Assembly (NCBI GenBank): GCA_035649275.1
Contig: DASRJW010000146.1
Span: 1-14,808 of the forward strand
Source of the DNA: Candidatus Krumholzibacteriia bacterium
Lineage (GTDB): Bacteria; Krumholzibacteriota; Krumholzibacteriia; G020349025
Direction of reading: 5' to 3'
DNA length: 14,808 bases
The notes under the pieces are model-generated. The model was not told the origin of the DNA. It ran no database searches and saw only the letters and a program-made list of their open reading frames with translations. The translations under genes and the position numbers were made by a program. The first letter of the stretch is position 1. Every line of letters starts with the position of its first letter. Positions 1 to 6,802 of this stretch are shown one piece after another.

Positions 1-902
1 CGGCTCGGATGGCTGTTGTCCTTGCGCACCAGATCCAGGACCTCTCCGGCTTGCTCGAGAGCCTTCGGGGCGTACGGCCCCCGCACTCCGTGCAAAAGCA
101 GCTCCAGCGTGAAGTGATAGTAGGCTTCGGTGAGATTGCCATCCTGACGCAGCAAGCGGCCCATGTTGGCATGCAATCCCGGGAGATAGGCGTCGCGCGC
201 GAGAGCGCGCTGCATCGCGGCAATGCCGCCCTCCAGATCGCCGCGGGCGACGAGAGCTTCGGCGTAATAGGAGGCGTCGCGGGCGTTCCCCACTTGAGGA
301 TCCAACTCGAGAGCGCGAGCGTAGGCGCGCACGGCTTCCTCGTGTCGTGCGGTGACGAAGCAAACCTCGGCCAAGGCGCGCGCAGCTTCCGCCCACTGCG
401 GGGACTTCTCCGTGGCGGCGCGCAACGCCGGCAAGGCTTCCTCGTAGCGCTGGGTGCGATAGAGGGCCACTCCCTCCCAGTACTCGGCGGCCCCTTCGTT
501 TTCGTTCGGCCTGGCCTCCGGGGGCAAGCGATCGGCTCGCGCCTCCGACGCCTCGCGGGCCGAGACGATGGCGTCGGCGTACTGGTTCAAGCCGAGCTGG
601 GCGGCGGCGCGCTGGAGGAGAGGGCGGCGGGAGCGCTTCCAGAGTAGACACACCCGGTCGGCGATGCGGAGCGCGGTGGCGAAGTCACGGTTGTCGAGGG
701 CGTCGCGGGCGGCGACAACGGACTCGGTGAAGACGGCATCGCGCTCGGAAGAGGAGAGCTGCCGCAGGTTCTCGACCGCGAAGAGGCGGAGGGAGTCGGC
801 TGACGAGGGGGGGCGCGATCCCGGTACCGACGCGGCGCCGACGCCGGAGAGCAGCGGGGCGAGGAGGAAAACGGCCACGAGGAGGGCCCGGGATGCGTGC
901 AT
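1..902 (-). CDS. Exported TPR-repeat protein, 3' end outside window
   Basis: The reverse strand is open from an ATG at 902-900 to the window edge, giving 300 codons with no stop. The first 24 or so residues form a classic signal peptide: MHASRA, then a hydrophobic core LLVAVFLLAPLLSG, then a small-residue cleavage region GVGAAS. The mature protein is therefore probably periplasmic or outside the inner membrane. Further on it is helical and contains TPR-like pairs, for example YWEGVALYRTQRYEEALPAL, ARALAEVCFVTARHEEAVRAY followed by ARALELDP, and YAEALVARGDLEGGIAAMQR followed by ALARD. TPR domains mediate protein-protein contacts, and no catalytic domain is visible in the part present. It lies 80 bp downstream of the ammonia-lyase gene on the same strand, so co-transcription is possible. 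The ribosome binding site is weak. The partner and exact role are unknown. Confidence 0.8.
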   Translation of the reverse strand, partial: MHASRALLVAVFLLAPLLSGVGAASVPGSRPPSSADSLRLFAVENLRQLSSSERDAVFTESVVAARDALDNRDFATALRIADRVCLLWKRSRRPLLQRAAAQLGLNQYADAIVSAREASEARADRLPPEARPNENEGAAEYWEGVALYRTQRYEEALPALRAATEKSPQWAEAARALAEVCFVTARHEEAVRAYARALELDPQVGNARDASYYAEALVARGDLEGGIAAMQRALARDAYLPGLHANMGRLLRQDGNLTEAYYHFTLELLLHGVRGPYAPKALEQAGEVLDLVRKDNSHPS

Positions 903-982
903 GGACCAAAGATCGCCGCCGCAGGGGGTGGCGTCAACCAGATGGCCGGTCGCCGCGCGGGCCTGCCAGAACAGGAGTCAAC

Positions 983-1933
983 CTACAGGCCCAGGAGATC
1001 GGGCAGGTTTTCCAGGGTCACGTTGCCGCCCGAAAGGACGATGCCAACCTTCCCGTCGAGGCGGGCCTTGCGCCCGAGGACCGCGGCCAGGGCCGCGGCG
1101 CCCGAGGGTTCCACCAGGAGCTTGGCGCGCTCGAGGAGGAGCCGCAGGGCCTGGCGGATCTCGTCATCGGTCACGGTCACGATCTCGTCCACGAGCCGCT
1201 GGATGATGGGAAAGGTGAGTTCCCCCGGCTCGATGGCGCGCAAGCCGTCGGCGATGGTGCGCGGCCCCGGGATGGAGAGGCGCTTCCCTGCCGCCAGAGA
1301 GCGCCGAGTGTCGTCTCCATCTTCAGGCTCCACCCCCACAAGGCGGATCTTGGGGCGCCTCCCCCGGGCCGCCACGGCGCAACCGGAGATGAGGCCGCCG
1401 CCCCCGATGGGGACGATCAAAGCGTCCAAATCGGGCACTTCCTCCAGGAACTCCAGGGCGACCGTTCCCTGGCCGGCGATGATGTCTGGATCGTCATAAG
1501 GACGCACGAGAGCGAGGCCCTCCTCGCGGGCGAGGACCTCGGCGCGCTGGTGCCGCTCGGCAGAAGTGGTGCCGTAGGGGACGAGCCGGGCGCCGTAGCC
1601 CAGGGTGGCGGCGCGCTTGCTCTCGACGATGTCCTCGGGGACCACGATGGTGGCGGGGATGCCGAGGATCGAGGCCGCTAGCGCCACGCCCTGGGCGTGA
1701 TTCCCGGAGGAGTAGGAGAGGACGCCGCGCCGGCGGGCCGCCTCGGGGAGCTGGACGATCTTGTTGTACGCCCCGCGAATCTTGAAGGCGCCGCCGCGTT
1801 GGAAGTTCTCCGCCTTGAGATACAAGGTGGCTCCGGCCAGGGCGTCGAGACCGCGGCAGCGCAGCACCGGTGTGCGGTGCACCACAGGGGCGAGGCGTGT
1901 GGCGGCGCTGGTGATGTCGTCCAGGGTGATCAC
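983..1933 (-). CDS. PLP-dependent serine/threonine ammonia-lyase, serine-racemase-like
   Basis: This is a 316-residue fold-type II PLP enzyme. It carries the Schiff-base lysine in GGAFKIRGAYNK (K51), the substrate/phosphate loop SSGNHAQG (residues 75-82), the PLP-phosphate glycine loop IGGGGLISG and a C-terminal SGGN. The family deaminates L-threonine or L-serine to 2-oxobutyrate or pyruvate; some members racemise serine or dehydrate hydroxyaspartate. Two features point to the serine-racemase-like branch. S76 lies where mammalian serine racemase has its second catalytic serine, while IlvA/TdcB enzymes have Ala. The EPEDGDD segment also matches the EPxxADD divalent-metal site. No C-terminal ACT domain is present, so isoleucine feedback as in IlvA is unlikely. 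Translation starts at GTG 1933, preceded by AGGA with about 8 bases of spacing. The substrate cannot be settled from sequence. Confidence 0.93.
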   Translation of the reverse strand: MITLDDITSAATRLAPVVHRTPVLRCRGLDALAGATLYLKAENFQRGGAFKIRGAYNKIVQLPEAARRRGVLSYSSGNHAQGVALAASILGIPATIVVPEDIVESKRAATLGYGARLVPYGTTSAERHQRAEVLAREEGLALVRPYDDPDIIAGQGTVALEFLEEVPDLDALIVPIGGGGLISGCAVAARGRRPKIRLVGVEPEDGDDTRRSLAAGKRLSIPGPRTIADGLRAIEPGELTFPIIQRLVDEIVTVTDDEIRQALRLLLERAKLLVEPSGAAALAAVLGRKARLDGKVGIVLSGGNVTLENLPDLLGL

Positions 1934-2047
1934 GAGAACATCCTAGAGAACCGCGCGCGGGGCGGGAAGTGCCGCGGGCCTGGCAGGAAGGGCGAGCGGA
2001 GCCGGCGTGAGACGGGCGGGAAGTGGCTCCGGCCGGGCTCTTTTGTC

Positions 2048-2076
2048 TTGCACCGGGAAGCGGACCCCGGAATACT
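2048..2076 (+). promoter_or_regulatory. Candidate sigma-70-type promoter for the TPR gene
   Basis: TTGCAC (2048-2053) and AATACT (2071-2076) are separated by 17 bases. The -10 matches four of six consensus positions and the -35 is weak beyond TTG. Initiation would fall near 2083, giving a leader of about 30 bases before the TTG start. The site lies in the 179-bp gap between the divergent ammonia-lyase and TPR genes. The match is suggestive only, and this lineage's promoter consensus is unknown. Confidence 0.25.
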
Positions 2077-2088
2077 GGGCCGGGGTCC
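2062..2088. repeat. Perfect 9-bp inverted repeat in divergent intergenic region
   Basis: GGACCCCGG (2062-2070) and CCGGGGTCC (2080-2088) are exact reverse complements around a 9-base spacer. The right arm is not followed by a T-run and the flanking genes diverge, so this is unlikely to be a terminator. It overlaps the candidate -10 element, which would suit an operator or a 5'-leader hairpin controlling the TPR gene. No other clear copy was noticed in the window. Confidence 0.5.
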
Positions 2089-2098
2089 AGACGTGGGT

Positions 2099-2103
2099 GG
2101 AGG
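2099..2103 (+). promoter_or_regulatory. Shine-Dalgarno that fixes a TTG start
   Basis: GGAGG at 2099-2103 sits nine bases before TTG at 2113. It selects this TTG over an in-frame ATG at 2023, whose extra 30 residues look non-coding (Gly/Arg-rich) and overlap the inverted repeat and candidate promoter. Confidence 0.55.
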
Positions 2104-2112
2104 TGCGGTGGT

Positions 2113-3549
2113 TTGACCCTCCTCGGCAACCTCTTCGGCCAGCTCTTCGGCGACTCCGCCTCCGAGTTCGAGGCGCGGGGGGATTCCTTCGCCTCCGTCA
2201 ACAATTGGCGCCAGGCGCACGGGGAGTACGAGCGGGCCCTGCAGAAGACGGCGCGCAGCTCGCCTGCCTACCGCCGGCTGGAGGCGAAGCTCGAAGAGGC
2301 GCGCGGCCGCACCTATGAGGCCCTGATCGAGGACATCCATTCCCGCCTCGACATGCGTGAGTACACCTTCGCCGCCGAACAGATCGAAGCAGCCCGCGCG
2401 CTCGTCGCCAGTCCGGAGCAGAAGGACCGGCTCGCGGCCTGCGAGGAGCGCCTGCACGGCGCCGGCCGGCACGAGCCGCGCCCGCCGGCGGCGACGCTGC
2501 TGCCGCCGCAGCGTGGCGAAGCGAGCGAAGCGGGCGCGAGCGGGCGGGAGGCGCCGGGACGCGGCGTGCCGCGCCCAGCGGCTCGGGCCGAGACGGCACC
2601 GGGGGCGAGTGGAAGCAAGACGAGCGCTTCCGCTGCGGCGCGGAGCGCCGATCTCGATCGCATCCTCGACGCCGCACGACTCGCCGATCGCGATCCGAAA
2701 CAGACCTTCATGCGCCTCCTCGACGGCATGCCGCTCAGGGAAAAGGAATCGCGCGCCGCGCTCGGGCCCTCGTACCAGGAGGCGGCGCTGGCGCTCGCGG
2801 CGGGAGAGGCGGAACGCGCCATCGAGCTCTTCACCCGGCTGCGGCAAGAGCGACCGGAGTCGAACATCGTCTTCTACGATCTCGGCGACGCGCTGCGCGC
2901 GGCGGAGCACTACGACCAGGCGGCGGCTCTCTACATCGAGCGCCTCGAGCGCTCCCCGCAGGAATGGCAGGCTTGGTACGACCTGTCGCAGACGCTGTGG
3001 AGCTCGGGCGATCGCGAGCAGGCTCTGCGCGTGGTGGAGGCCGGCAGCGGGCGCTGTCCGCGCAGCGGCCATCTGATGGCGCAAACGGGTGTGTTCCTCT
3101 TCAAGGCCGGGCGAGCGAAGGAGGCGCTGGAGAAGTTGTATTTGGCGCTGCAGCTCGACGAATTCGACGATCCCGGTCTGTACCACACGATCGCCAGCGG
3201 GCACCAACATCTCGGCGAGACGGAAAAAGCGCGGCGCGGCTACTTGAAGGCGCTGGAGCTCGCGCCCCAGAGTGTCGGCACGCAGCTCGACTACGCCGAG
3301 TTCCTCCTGGAAACGCAGGACGGGCGCGGCGCCCTGGCGATCCTGGAGACGGCCTTCCGCACCATGCGCGCCGGCACCACCCAAGGGGTGTACCGGGCCT
3401 ACGCCTCCTACCTCTCGTCCAAGGCCCATCTGCTCCTCGGCGAGCGCGAAATGGCGCTGCTCGCCGTGAGCCGCGCCCTGGAAGACAACAACCAGAGCTG
3501 GTTGCTCCCCGCCCTCCAGTCCCAGCGGCAAGCGGTGCTCAGCGTGTGA
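2113..3549 (+). CDS. TPR-repeat protein, probably cytoplasmic
   Basis: This encodes about 478 residues from the TTG at 2113. No signal peptide or membrane segment is visible. An N-terminal helical part (residues 1-113) contains TPR-like pairs, such as FASVNNWRQAHGEYERAL and YTFAAEQIEAARALVAS. It is followed by a low-complexity Ala/Gly/Pro/Arg linker (about 114-175). A C-terminal array of five or six TPR units follows (about 225-420), with segments such as FYDLGDALRAAEHYDQAAAL, VFLFKAGRAKEALEKLYLAL and HLGETEKARRGYLKALELAP. The protein is likely a scaffold; no enzymatic motif is seen. Its stop codon overlaps the possible GTG start of the hydrolase-like gene (GTGA), which suggests translational coupling. 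An in-frame ATG at 2023 is the alternative start. Confidence 0.85.
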   Translation: MTLLGNLFGQLFGDSASEFEARGDSFASVNNWRQAHGEYERALQKTARSSPAYRRLEAKLEEARGRTYEALIEDIHSRLDMREYTFAAEQIEAARALVASPEQKDRLAACEERLHGAGRHEPRPPAATLLPPQRGEASEAGASGREAPGRGVPRPAARAETAPGASGSKTSASAAARSADLDRILDAARLADRDPKQTFMRLLDGMPLREKESRAALGPSYQEAALALAAGEAERAIELFTRLRQERPESNIVFYDLGDALRAAEHYDQAAALYIERLERSPQEWQAWYDLSQTLWSSGDREQALRVVEAGSGRCPRSGHLMAQTGVFLFKAGRAKEALEKLYLALQLDEFDDPGLYHTIASGHQHLGETEKARRGYLKALELAPQSVGTQLDYAEFLLETQDGRGALAILETAFRTMRAGTTQGVYRAYASYLSSKAHLLLGEREMALLAVSRALEDNNQSWLLPALQSQRQAVLSV

Positions 3550-4451
3550 CCTTGCCTCCGGGCCTCCAGGCGTTCTACAATCGCGGCGTGAATCGACCAC
3601 CGGCCGAGGACTCCCCTCAGGCACCCCGACCAGCTTACGACTACGAAGTCGCCCACTCGATCTGGGAGCTCGAGCGCAGTGCGCGCCGGGGCCGGGTGAG
3701 CGACGCCACCCGGCTGGCGCTCCTGGATGCGCACCTGGAGCAGCTACGCATGGTGGAGGCGCGGCTCGGGCTCGCCGAGGAGTCGCGCAGCTTGCTCCTG
3801 CTGCAAGACCGTCCCTCCCCGAGCGTGCTCGTCCTTCCTGGCGAGGGACAAGGTTGCGAGACCCTGCGCGCCTTCGCGAACCGCTTATACCGCGGCGGCT
3901 TCGGCGTTCTGGCGAGCTCGCTCTCCTATCGGGTCCTGGATCGGCCGGGGCAGAGCCCGTTCTACTGGCAGACCTGTCTCGACGAAGCAGAGAACCGCTA
4001 CGACATGCTGCAGCACTACGCCACGAAGATCGCCGTGGTGGGTGTGGGCCTCGGCGCCGCCATGGGCATGCACCTGGCGGCGCGCAGGCGCGTGAGCGCG
4101 GTGGTGGCGCTCTTCCCGGTGCTGGACGCGCATCTCGGGGCGAAGGAGCGCTTGCAGCAGGCGTTGCGCCAGCTGCTGCCGCGGTGGCACAAGCACCCCG
4201 CTGCTTGGACCATGCAGCGGCGGCTCGCCACCGCCGGCGTCCGCAAGGCGATGGGTCAGTTCGGCGCGCCGCTCCTCGCCCTGACGGAGGAGAGCGGCGG
4301 CGCCGACAACAGCCGCTCACTCCGCTTCCTCCGCCGCGTCGCCGCCGACGGCGCCGCGCAGCTCCTTCAGGTGCCTGCGGGTGAGGCTGCCCCCGACACC
4401 CTTCCCGAGGCCACCCTCGACAAGGTGATCACCTTCCTGAAGCAGCGCTGA
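3546..4451 (+). CDS. Alpha/beta-hydrolase-like protein lacking the nucleophile
   Basis: This encodes about 301 residues from GTG 3546, or 287 from GTG 3588. The N-terminal 90 residues are a charged helical region. The rest reads as an alpha/beta-hydrolase core of the small carboxylesterase type, with a beta strand plus oxyanion loop SVLVLPGEGQG, a helix over the cap region, and the strand-turn-helix IAVVGVGLGAAMGMHLAA. The turn should be GxSxG but is GVGLG, so glycine (about residue 168) replaces the catalytic serine. The late segment QLLQVPAGEAAPD also lacks the usual histidine. Hydrolase activity is therefore unlikely, and a binding or structural role is more plausible. The start is uncertain: GTG 3546 overlaps the upstream stop, while GTG 3588 fits a leaderless promoter. 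No other gene resembling it is present here. Confidence 0.75.
   Translation: MTLPPGLQAFYNRGVNRPPAEDSPQAPRPAYDYEVAHSIWELERSARRGRVSDATRLALLDAHLEQLRMVEARLGLAEESRSLLLLQDRPSPSVLVLPGEGQGCETLRAFANRLYRGGFGVLASSLSYRVLDRPGQSPFYWQTCLDEAENRYDMLQHYATKIAVVGVGLGAAMGMHLAARRRVSAVVALFPVLDAHLGAKERLQQALRQLLPRWHKHPAAWTMQRRLATAGVRKAMGQFGAPLLALTEESGGADNSRSLRFLRRVAADGAAQLLQVPAGEAAPDTLPEATLDKVITFLKQR
3552..3581 (+). promoter_or_regulatory. Candidate internal promoter, possibly for a leaderless mRNA
   Basis: TTGCCT (3552-3557) and a strong -10 TACAAT (3576-3581) are separated by 18 bases. The expected start of transcription is about seven bases after the -10, exactly at an in-frame GTG (3588) of the hydrolase-like gene. 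This would give a leaderless transcript beginning MNRPPAED. It is inferred from spacing alone. Confidence 0.35.
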
Positions 4452-4465
4452 AGAACGTGTGGCAC

Positions 4466-4771
4466 ATGCGCGTGCTTACCGTAGTCTCGCTGTTGAGCGG
4501 CCTTGCCTTATTCTGCAGCGACGCCGTGTGACGGCTACGCGTTCTGGGTTGGCTACAATCACGGAGCGGAATTCAATTTCAGACACTTTGCGGCGCGGCC
4601 AACGTCTATGGCTATCTTGTCGGAAGGAGTCTCGTCCCTCTTGTGCAAGGGGGCGGAACCGTCTACGCCGAACTCCCGCAGGGAATCGGCGAGTTTACAA
4701 CCCGGCGCGAGATTCCCGTGGCTGTCACAGAGCGCACTTGGAGCCAGGTCAAGGCCATGTTCAGGGAATGA
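4466..4771 (+). pseudogene. Small secreted protein, apparently frameshifted twice
   Basis: ATG 4466 opens a signal-peptide-like segment MRVLTVVSLLSGLALFCSDA, then meets TGA at 4529-4531. From about 4527 the next frame reads CDGYAFWVGYNHGAEFNF, which looks like real protein and has better third-position GC than the original frame there. From roughly 4585 the first frame again looks coding, with NVYGYLVGRSLVPLVQ, GGGTVYAELPQGIGEFTT and IPVAVTERTWSQVKAMFRE before TGA 4769-4771. The simplest reading is an exported protein of about 100 residues with an insertion near 4527 and a compensating deletion near 4580-4590. Sequencing error, TGA readthrough or chance are alternatives. No good ribosome binding site is visible. 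Codon use is less GC-biased than in neighbouring genes. The family is not recognised. The rest of the 4452-4831 gap shows nothing else I can support. Confidence 0.45.
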
Positions 4772-4831
4772 ACTCCTGAACAGCTACAAAGGATCCCAAG
4801 GAGGGGTCACACTGAGAGAGCTGGCACTCGA

Positions 4832-5653
4832 TTACTGCTGGCCTTCGGGCGGCTGGCGCTCGGGCGGCTCGAGGTCGCCGGGCGACGGCGCTGCGGGAAC
4901 GTCGAAGTGGAAGTTCGGATCCAGTTGCTCCAGGTCGGTGGCGGCCTGCCGGAGCTCTGTCTGATGTTCCGGGGTCGGGGCCCGCTTCCAGTCGGACCAG
5001 GCGTCGAGGAAGACGTCGCGCTGCCGCGCCAGATCCAGCGCCAGCACGCCGCGCTCCAGATGGAAGAGATCGCCCGGACTCAACTGATCGACCAGGTGCA
5101 GATACTCGGCGCGCAGGTACGAGAGCAAGCGCAAGTAACGCTCGAAGCCGGCGGCCAGCTTGCCCAGCACGTCGGTGATGCCGCTGCTGCGGCCGTAGAG
5201 CGAGCGGCTGTAGGTGAAGGCGTAGTCGTAGTAAGCCTTGCCGCGGCCGACGTGGGTCTCGCCGCGCACCTGCAGCGGCGCGGCCAGCGCCTTCGGCCGG
5301 GCTCCCGTCGGGTTGTGGAACACTCCCATCATCATCAGGAGATGATCCGCGTTCGCGCGGTATACGGTGTACTTGAAACGGGTGTTGGTGGAGCTGCGCA
5401 CGCGCTCGAACACCGAGGTGTCGTAGGTCGAGAGGTACTGGCGCCCGCGCCGCTTGGTCTCGGGATGCACGTAATCGCAGAGCAGGTGTGTCAAGTAGAT
5501 GTTGACGTCGTCTTCCGGCGGGGAGTCGTCGCCCAGACCCGAGTGGATACGACTCGACAGCAGGGCGTGGATCATGAAAGAAATACTCGGCGTGGCGGCG
5601 CCGGAGGCACCGCTGCTCTCCACGGGGACGTATTTATCGGCGTCTTCGGCCAC
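4832..5653 (-). CDS. Conserved-looking protein of unknown function
   Basis: This encodes about 273 residues from GTG 5653, ending at TAA. I do not recognise the family. There is no signal peptide or membrane helix. The middle is rich in aromatic and charged residues, with segments such as NIYLTHLLCDYVHPETKRRG, QYLSTYDTSVFERV and YYDYAFTYSRSLYGRSSG. A long helical stretch follows (about 160-220), including GFERYLRLLSYLRAEYLHLV, and the C-terminus is a Pro/Glu/Gln-rich tail. Codon use is normal for the window, and the reading is much more protein-like than the opposite strand. A GTG six bases upstream (5659) is an alternative start. The gene is divergent from the carbon-nitrogen hydrolase with about 50 bp between them, so the two may share a control region. 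Confidence 0.8.
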   Translation of the reverse strand: MAEDADKYVPVESSGASGAATPSISFMIHALLSSRIHSGLGDDSPPEDDVNIYLTHLLCDYVHPETKRRGRQYLSTYDTSVFERVRSSTNTRFKYTVYRANADHLLMMMGVFHNPTGARPKALAAPLQVRGETHVGRGKAYYDYAFTYSRSLYGRSSGITDVLGKLAAGFERYLRLLSYLRAEYLHLVDQLSPGDLFHLERGVLALDLARQRDVFLDAWSDWKRAPTPEHQTELRQAATDLEQLDPNFHFDVPAAPSPGDLEPPERQPPEGQQ

Positions 5654-5661
5654 GCTCACGA

Positions 5662-5666
5662 CCTCC
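5662..5666 (-). promoter_or_regulatory. Shine-Dalgarno that favours the GTG at 5653
   Basis: On the reverse strand GGAGG lies only two bases before GTG 5659 but eight before GTG 5653. The spacing favours the second GTG and shortens the protein by two residues. Confidence 0.55.
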
Positions 5667-5706
5667 GCGGCATCGCCTTGCGCGCTCCCGCAGCAAGTGG
5701 TATGCC

Positions 5707-6519
5707 ATGGACGGCCCTCGCGGGAGGCTTCGCCTGCGCCTCGGATTCCTGCAGATGCACCCGCGCTTCGGTGACGTCGAAGCGAACGTGACCGCCATCG
5801 AGACCGCTCTCGCCGGCGTGCGCGACGCGGTCATCGTTCTCCCTGAGCTGTGCACCACGGGCTACGTCTTCGCCTCCCGCGCCGAAACGAAAGCGCTCGC
5901 CGAGCCCGCCGACGGTCCGTCGGTGCAGCGCTTGCGCCGGCTGGCGCGGGCGAACCGACTCGTCCTCTGCTTCGGCATGGCGGAAAAGAGCGGCAGCAAG
6001 CTCTACAACAGCGCTGTCACGCTGCTGCCTTCGGGCCGCAGGCATGTCTACCGCAAGGCGCATCTCTTCGACCGGGAAAAGCTGGTCTTCGACACCGCGG
6101 CGCCGCGCTTCGCGCCCTTTCGCGCCGGCGTGCCCGTGGGGGTCATGATCTGCTTCGACTGGATCTTCCCGGAGGTCTGCCGCAGCCTGGCGCTCGCCGG
6201 TGCGCGGGTGATCCTGCATCCTTCGAACCTCGTGCTGCCGTACTGCCAAGCCGCGATGGTGACACGGGCCGTGGAGAATCGCGTCTTCACCGTCACCTGC
6301 AACCGCGTCGGCACCGAGCGGCGAAGCGGGGTGAAACTGCGCTTCACGGGTCAGAGCCGGATCGTCAATCCCAAGGGTCGAGTCCTGGCGCAGGCGGGGG
6401 AGGAGGAGAGTTCCCTGCAGGTCGTGGACATCGATCCGGCGGCGGCGGCAGACAAGCACATCACGGCGCGGAACCATCTCTTCCGGGACCGCCGCCCAGG
6501 CAGCTATCGCCTGGGCTGA
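5707..6519 (+). CDS. Carbon-nitrogen hydrolase (nitrilase superfamily amidase)
   Basis: This 270-residue protein, the usual length for single-domain members, has the complete Glu-Lys-Cys triad. E47 is in VLPELCTTGY, K117 in VYRKAHLF and C149 in VMICFDWIFPE. The late motif AVENRVFTVTCNRVG is also typical. Members hydrolyse C-N bonds of amides, ureides or N-carbamoyl compounds, releasing ammonia or CO2 plus ammonia. The CFDWIFPE context resembles amidase or carbamoyl-amidase branches more than true nitrilases, but the substrate is undetermined. No signal peptide is present, so it is cytosolic. The start at ATG 5707 has a weak ribosome binding site; the conserved part begins near RLRLGFLQ. It stands alone on this strand and diverges from the unknown reverse gene. 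Confidence 0.93.
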   Translation: MDGPRGRLRLRLGFLQMHPRFGDVEANVTAIETALAGVRDAVIVLPELCTTGYVFASRAETKALAEPADGPSVQRLRRLARANRLVLCFGMAEKSGSKLYNSAVTLLPSGRRHVYRKAHLFDREKLVFDTAAPRFAPFRAGVPVGVMICFDWIFPEVCRSLALAGARVILHPSNLVLPYCQAAMVTRAVENRVFTVTCNRVGTERRSGVKLRFTGQSRIVNPKGRVLAQAGEEESSLQVVDIDPAAAADKHITARNHLFRDRRPGSYRLG

Positions 6520-6802
6520 CGGTGCGTTCCGCACGTTCCCGACACCAAAGTTAGTTTCCCCGTACCGGCGGGGCAAGATGCTCCGCGCAGCAACGCGGCG
6601 CGGAAAGCTCCAGCCGGCGCGGTGCACCGTGGTGTACACCGACGCACACGGCTGCAAGCTTCCTCGCGAGGGCGTGTTGTCCCCCTGGCACATCGCTTGC
6701 GTGCCTTGCGCTCCGCCAAGTCTTTCTGCGCCCTGCGAAGGGCGTGTTGATTGCTCCAAGAGCAGAAGGCGGCGAGGCCGTCCGGATCGGCAGGTGTTCT
6801 CG
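6520..6802. other. Non-coding control region upstream of signalling genes
   Basis: These 283 bases hold no convincing gene. One frame is open from 6578 into the next gene, but its Arg/Cys/Pro-rich product does not look like protein. A 5-bp stem CCCCG/CGGGG (6558-6562 and 6569-6573) lies just after the carbon-nitrogen hydrolase. It has no T-run, so it is at best a weak terminator. The direct repeat AGGGCGTGTTG occurs at 6669-6679 and 6739-6749, 70 bp apart. Two adjacent palindromes lie at 6621-6640. No clear sigma-70 promoter was found, although the downstream operon probably starts here. Confidence 0.6.
6621..6640. promoter_or_regulatory. Two adjacent palindromes, candidate operator
   Basis: GGTGCACC (6621-6628) and GGTGTACACC (6631-6640) are both perfect palindromes. 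Their centres are 11 bp apart, about one helical turn, as expected for two dimers bound on the same DNA face. They lie about 160-180 bp before the first signalling gene. The regulator is unknown; the excisionase-type protein encoded at 9975 is one candidate, by proximity only. Confidence 0.35.

Noticed and set aside
9-1681. Forward open frames over the left edge (9-647, 568-1206, 893-1681)
   Set aside because: The reverse strand encodes a signal-peptide TPR protein and a PLP enzyme with full motifs. The forward readings have no domain character.
1930-4320. Reverse-strand open frame of 796 codons
   Set aside because: Antisense to the TPR and hydrolase-like genes. Its product is Arg/Ala/Pro-rich with no recognisable domain, as expected from high-GC shadow frames.
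4785-4820. GATCCC/GGGGTC near-inverted repeat as a convergent terminator
   Set aside because: Pairing needs a G-U pair and is short, and no T-run is present on either strand.
6558-6573. CCCCG/CGGGG stem as a terminator after the carbon-nitrogen hydrolase
   Set aside because: The stem is only 5 bp and no T-run follows, so intrinsic termination is not supported.
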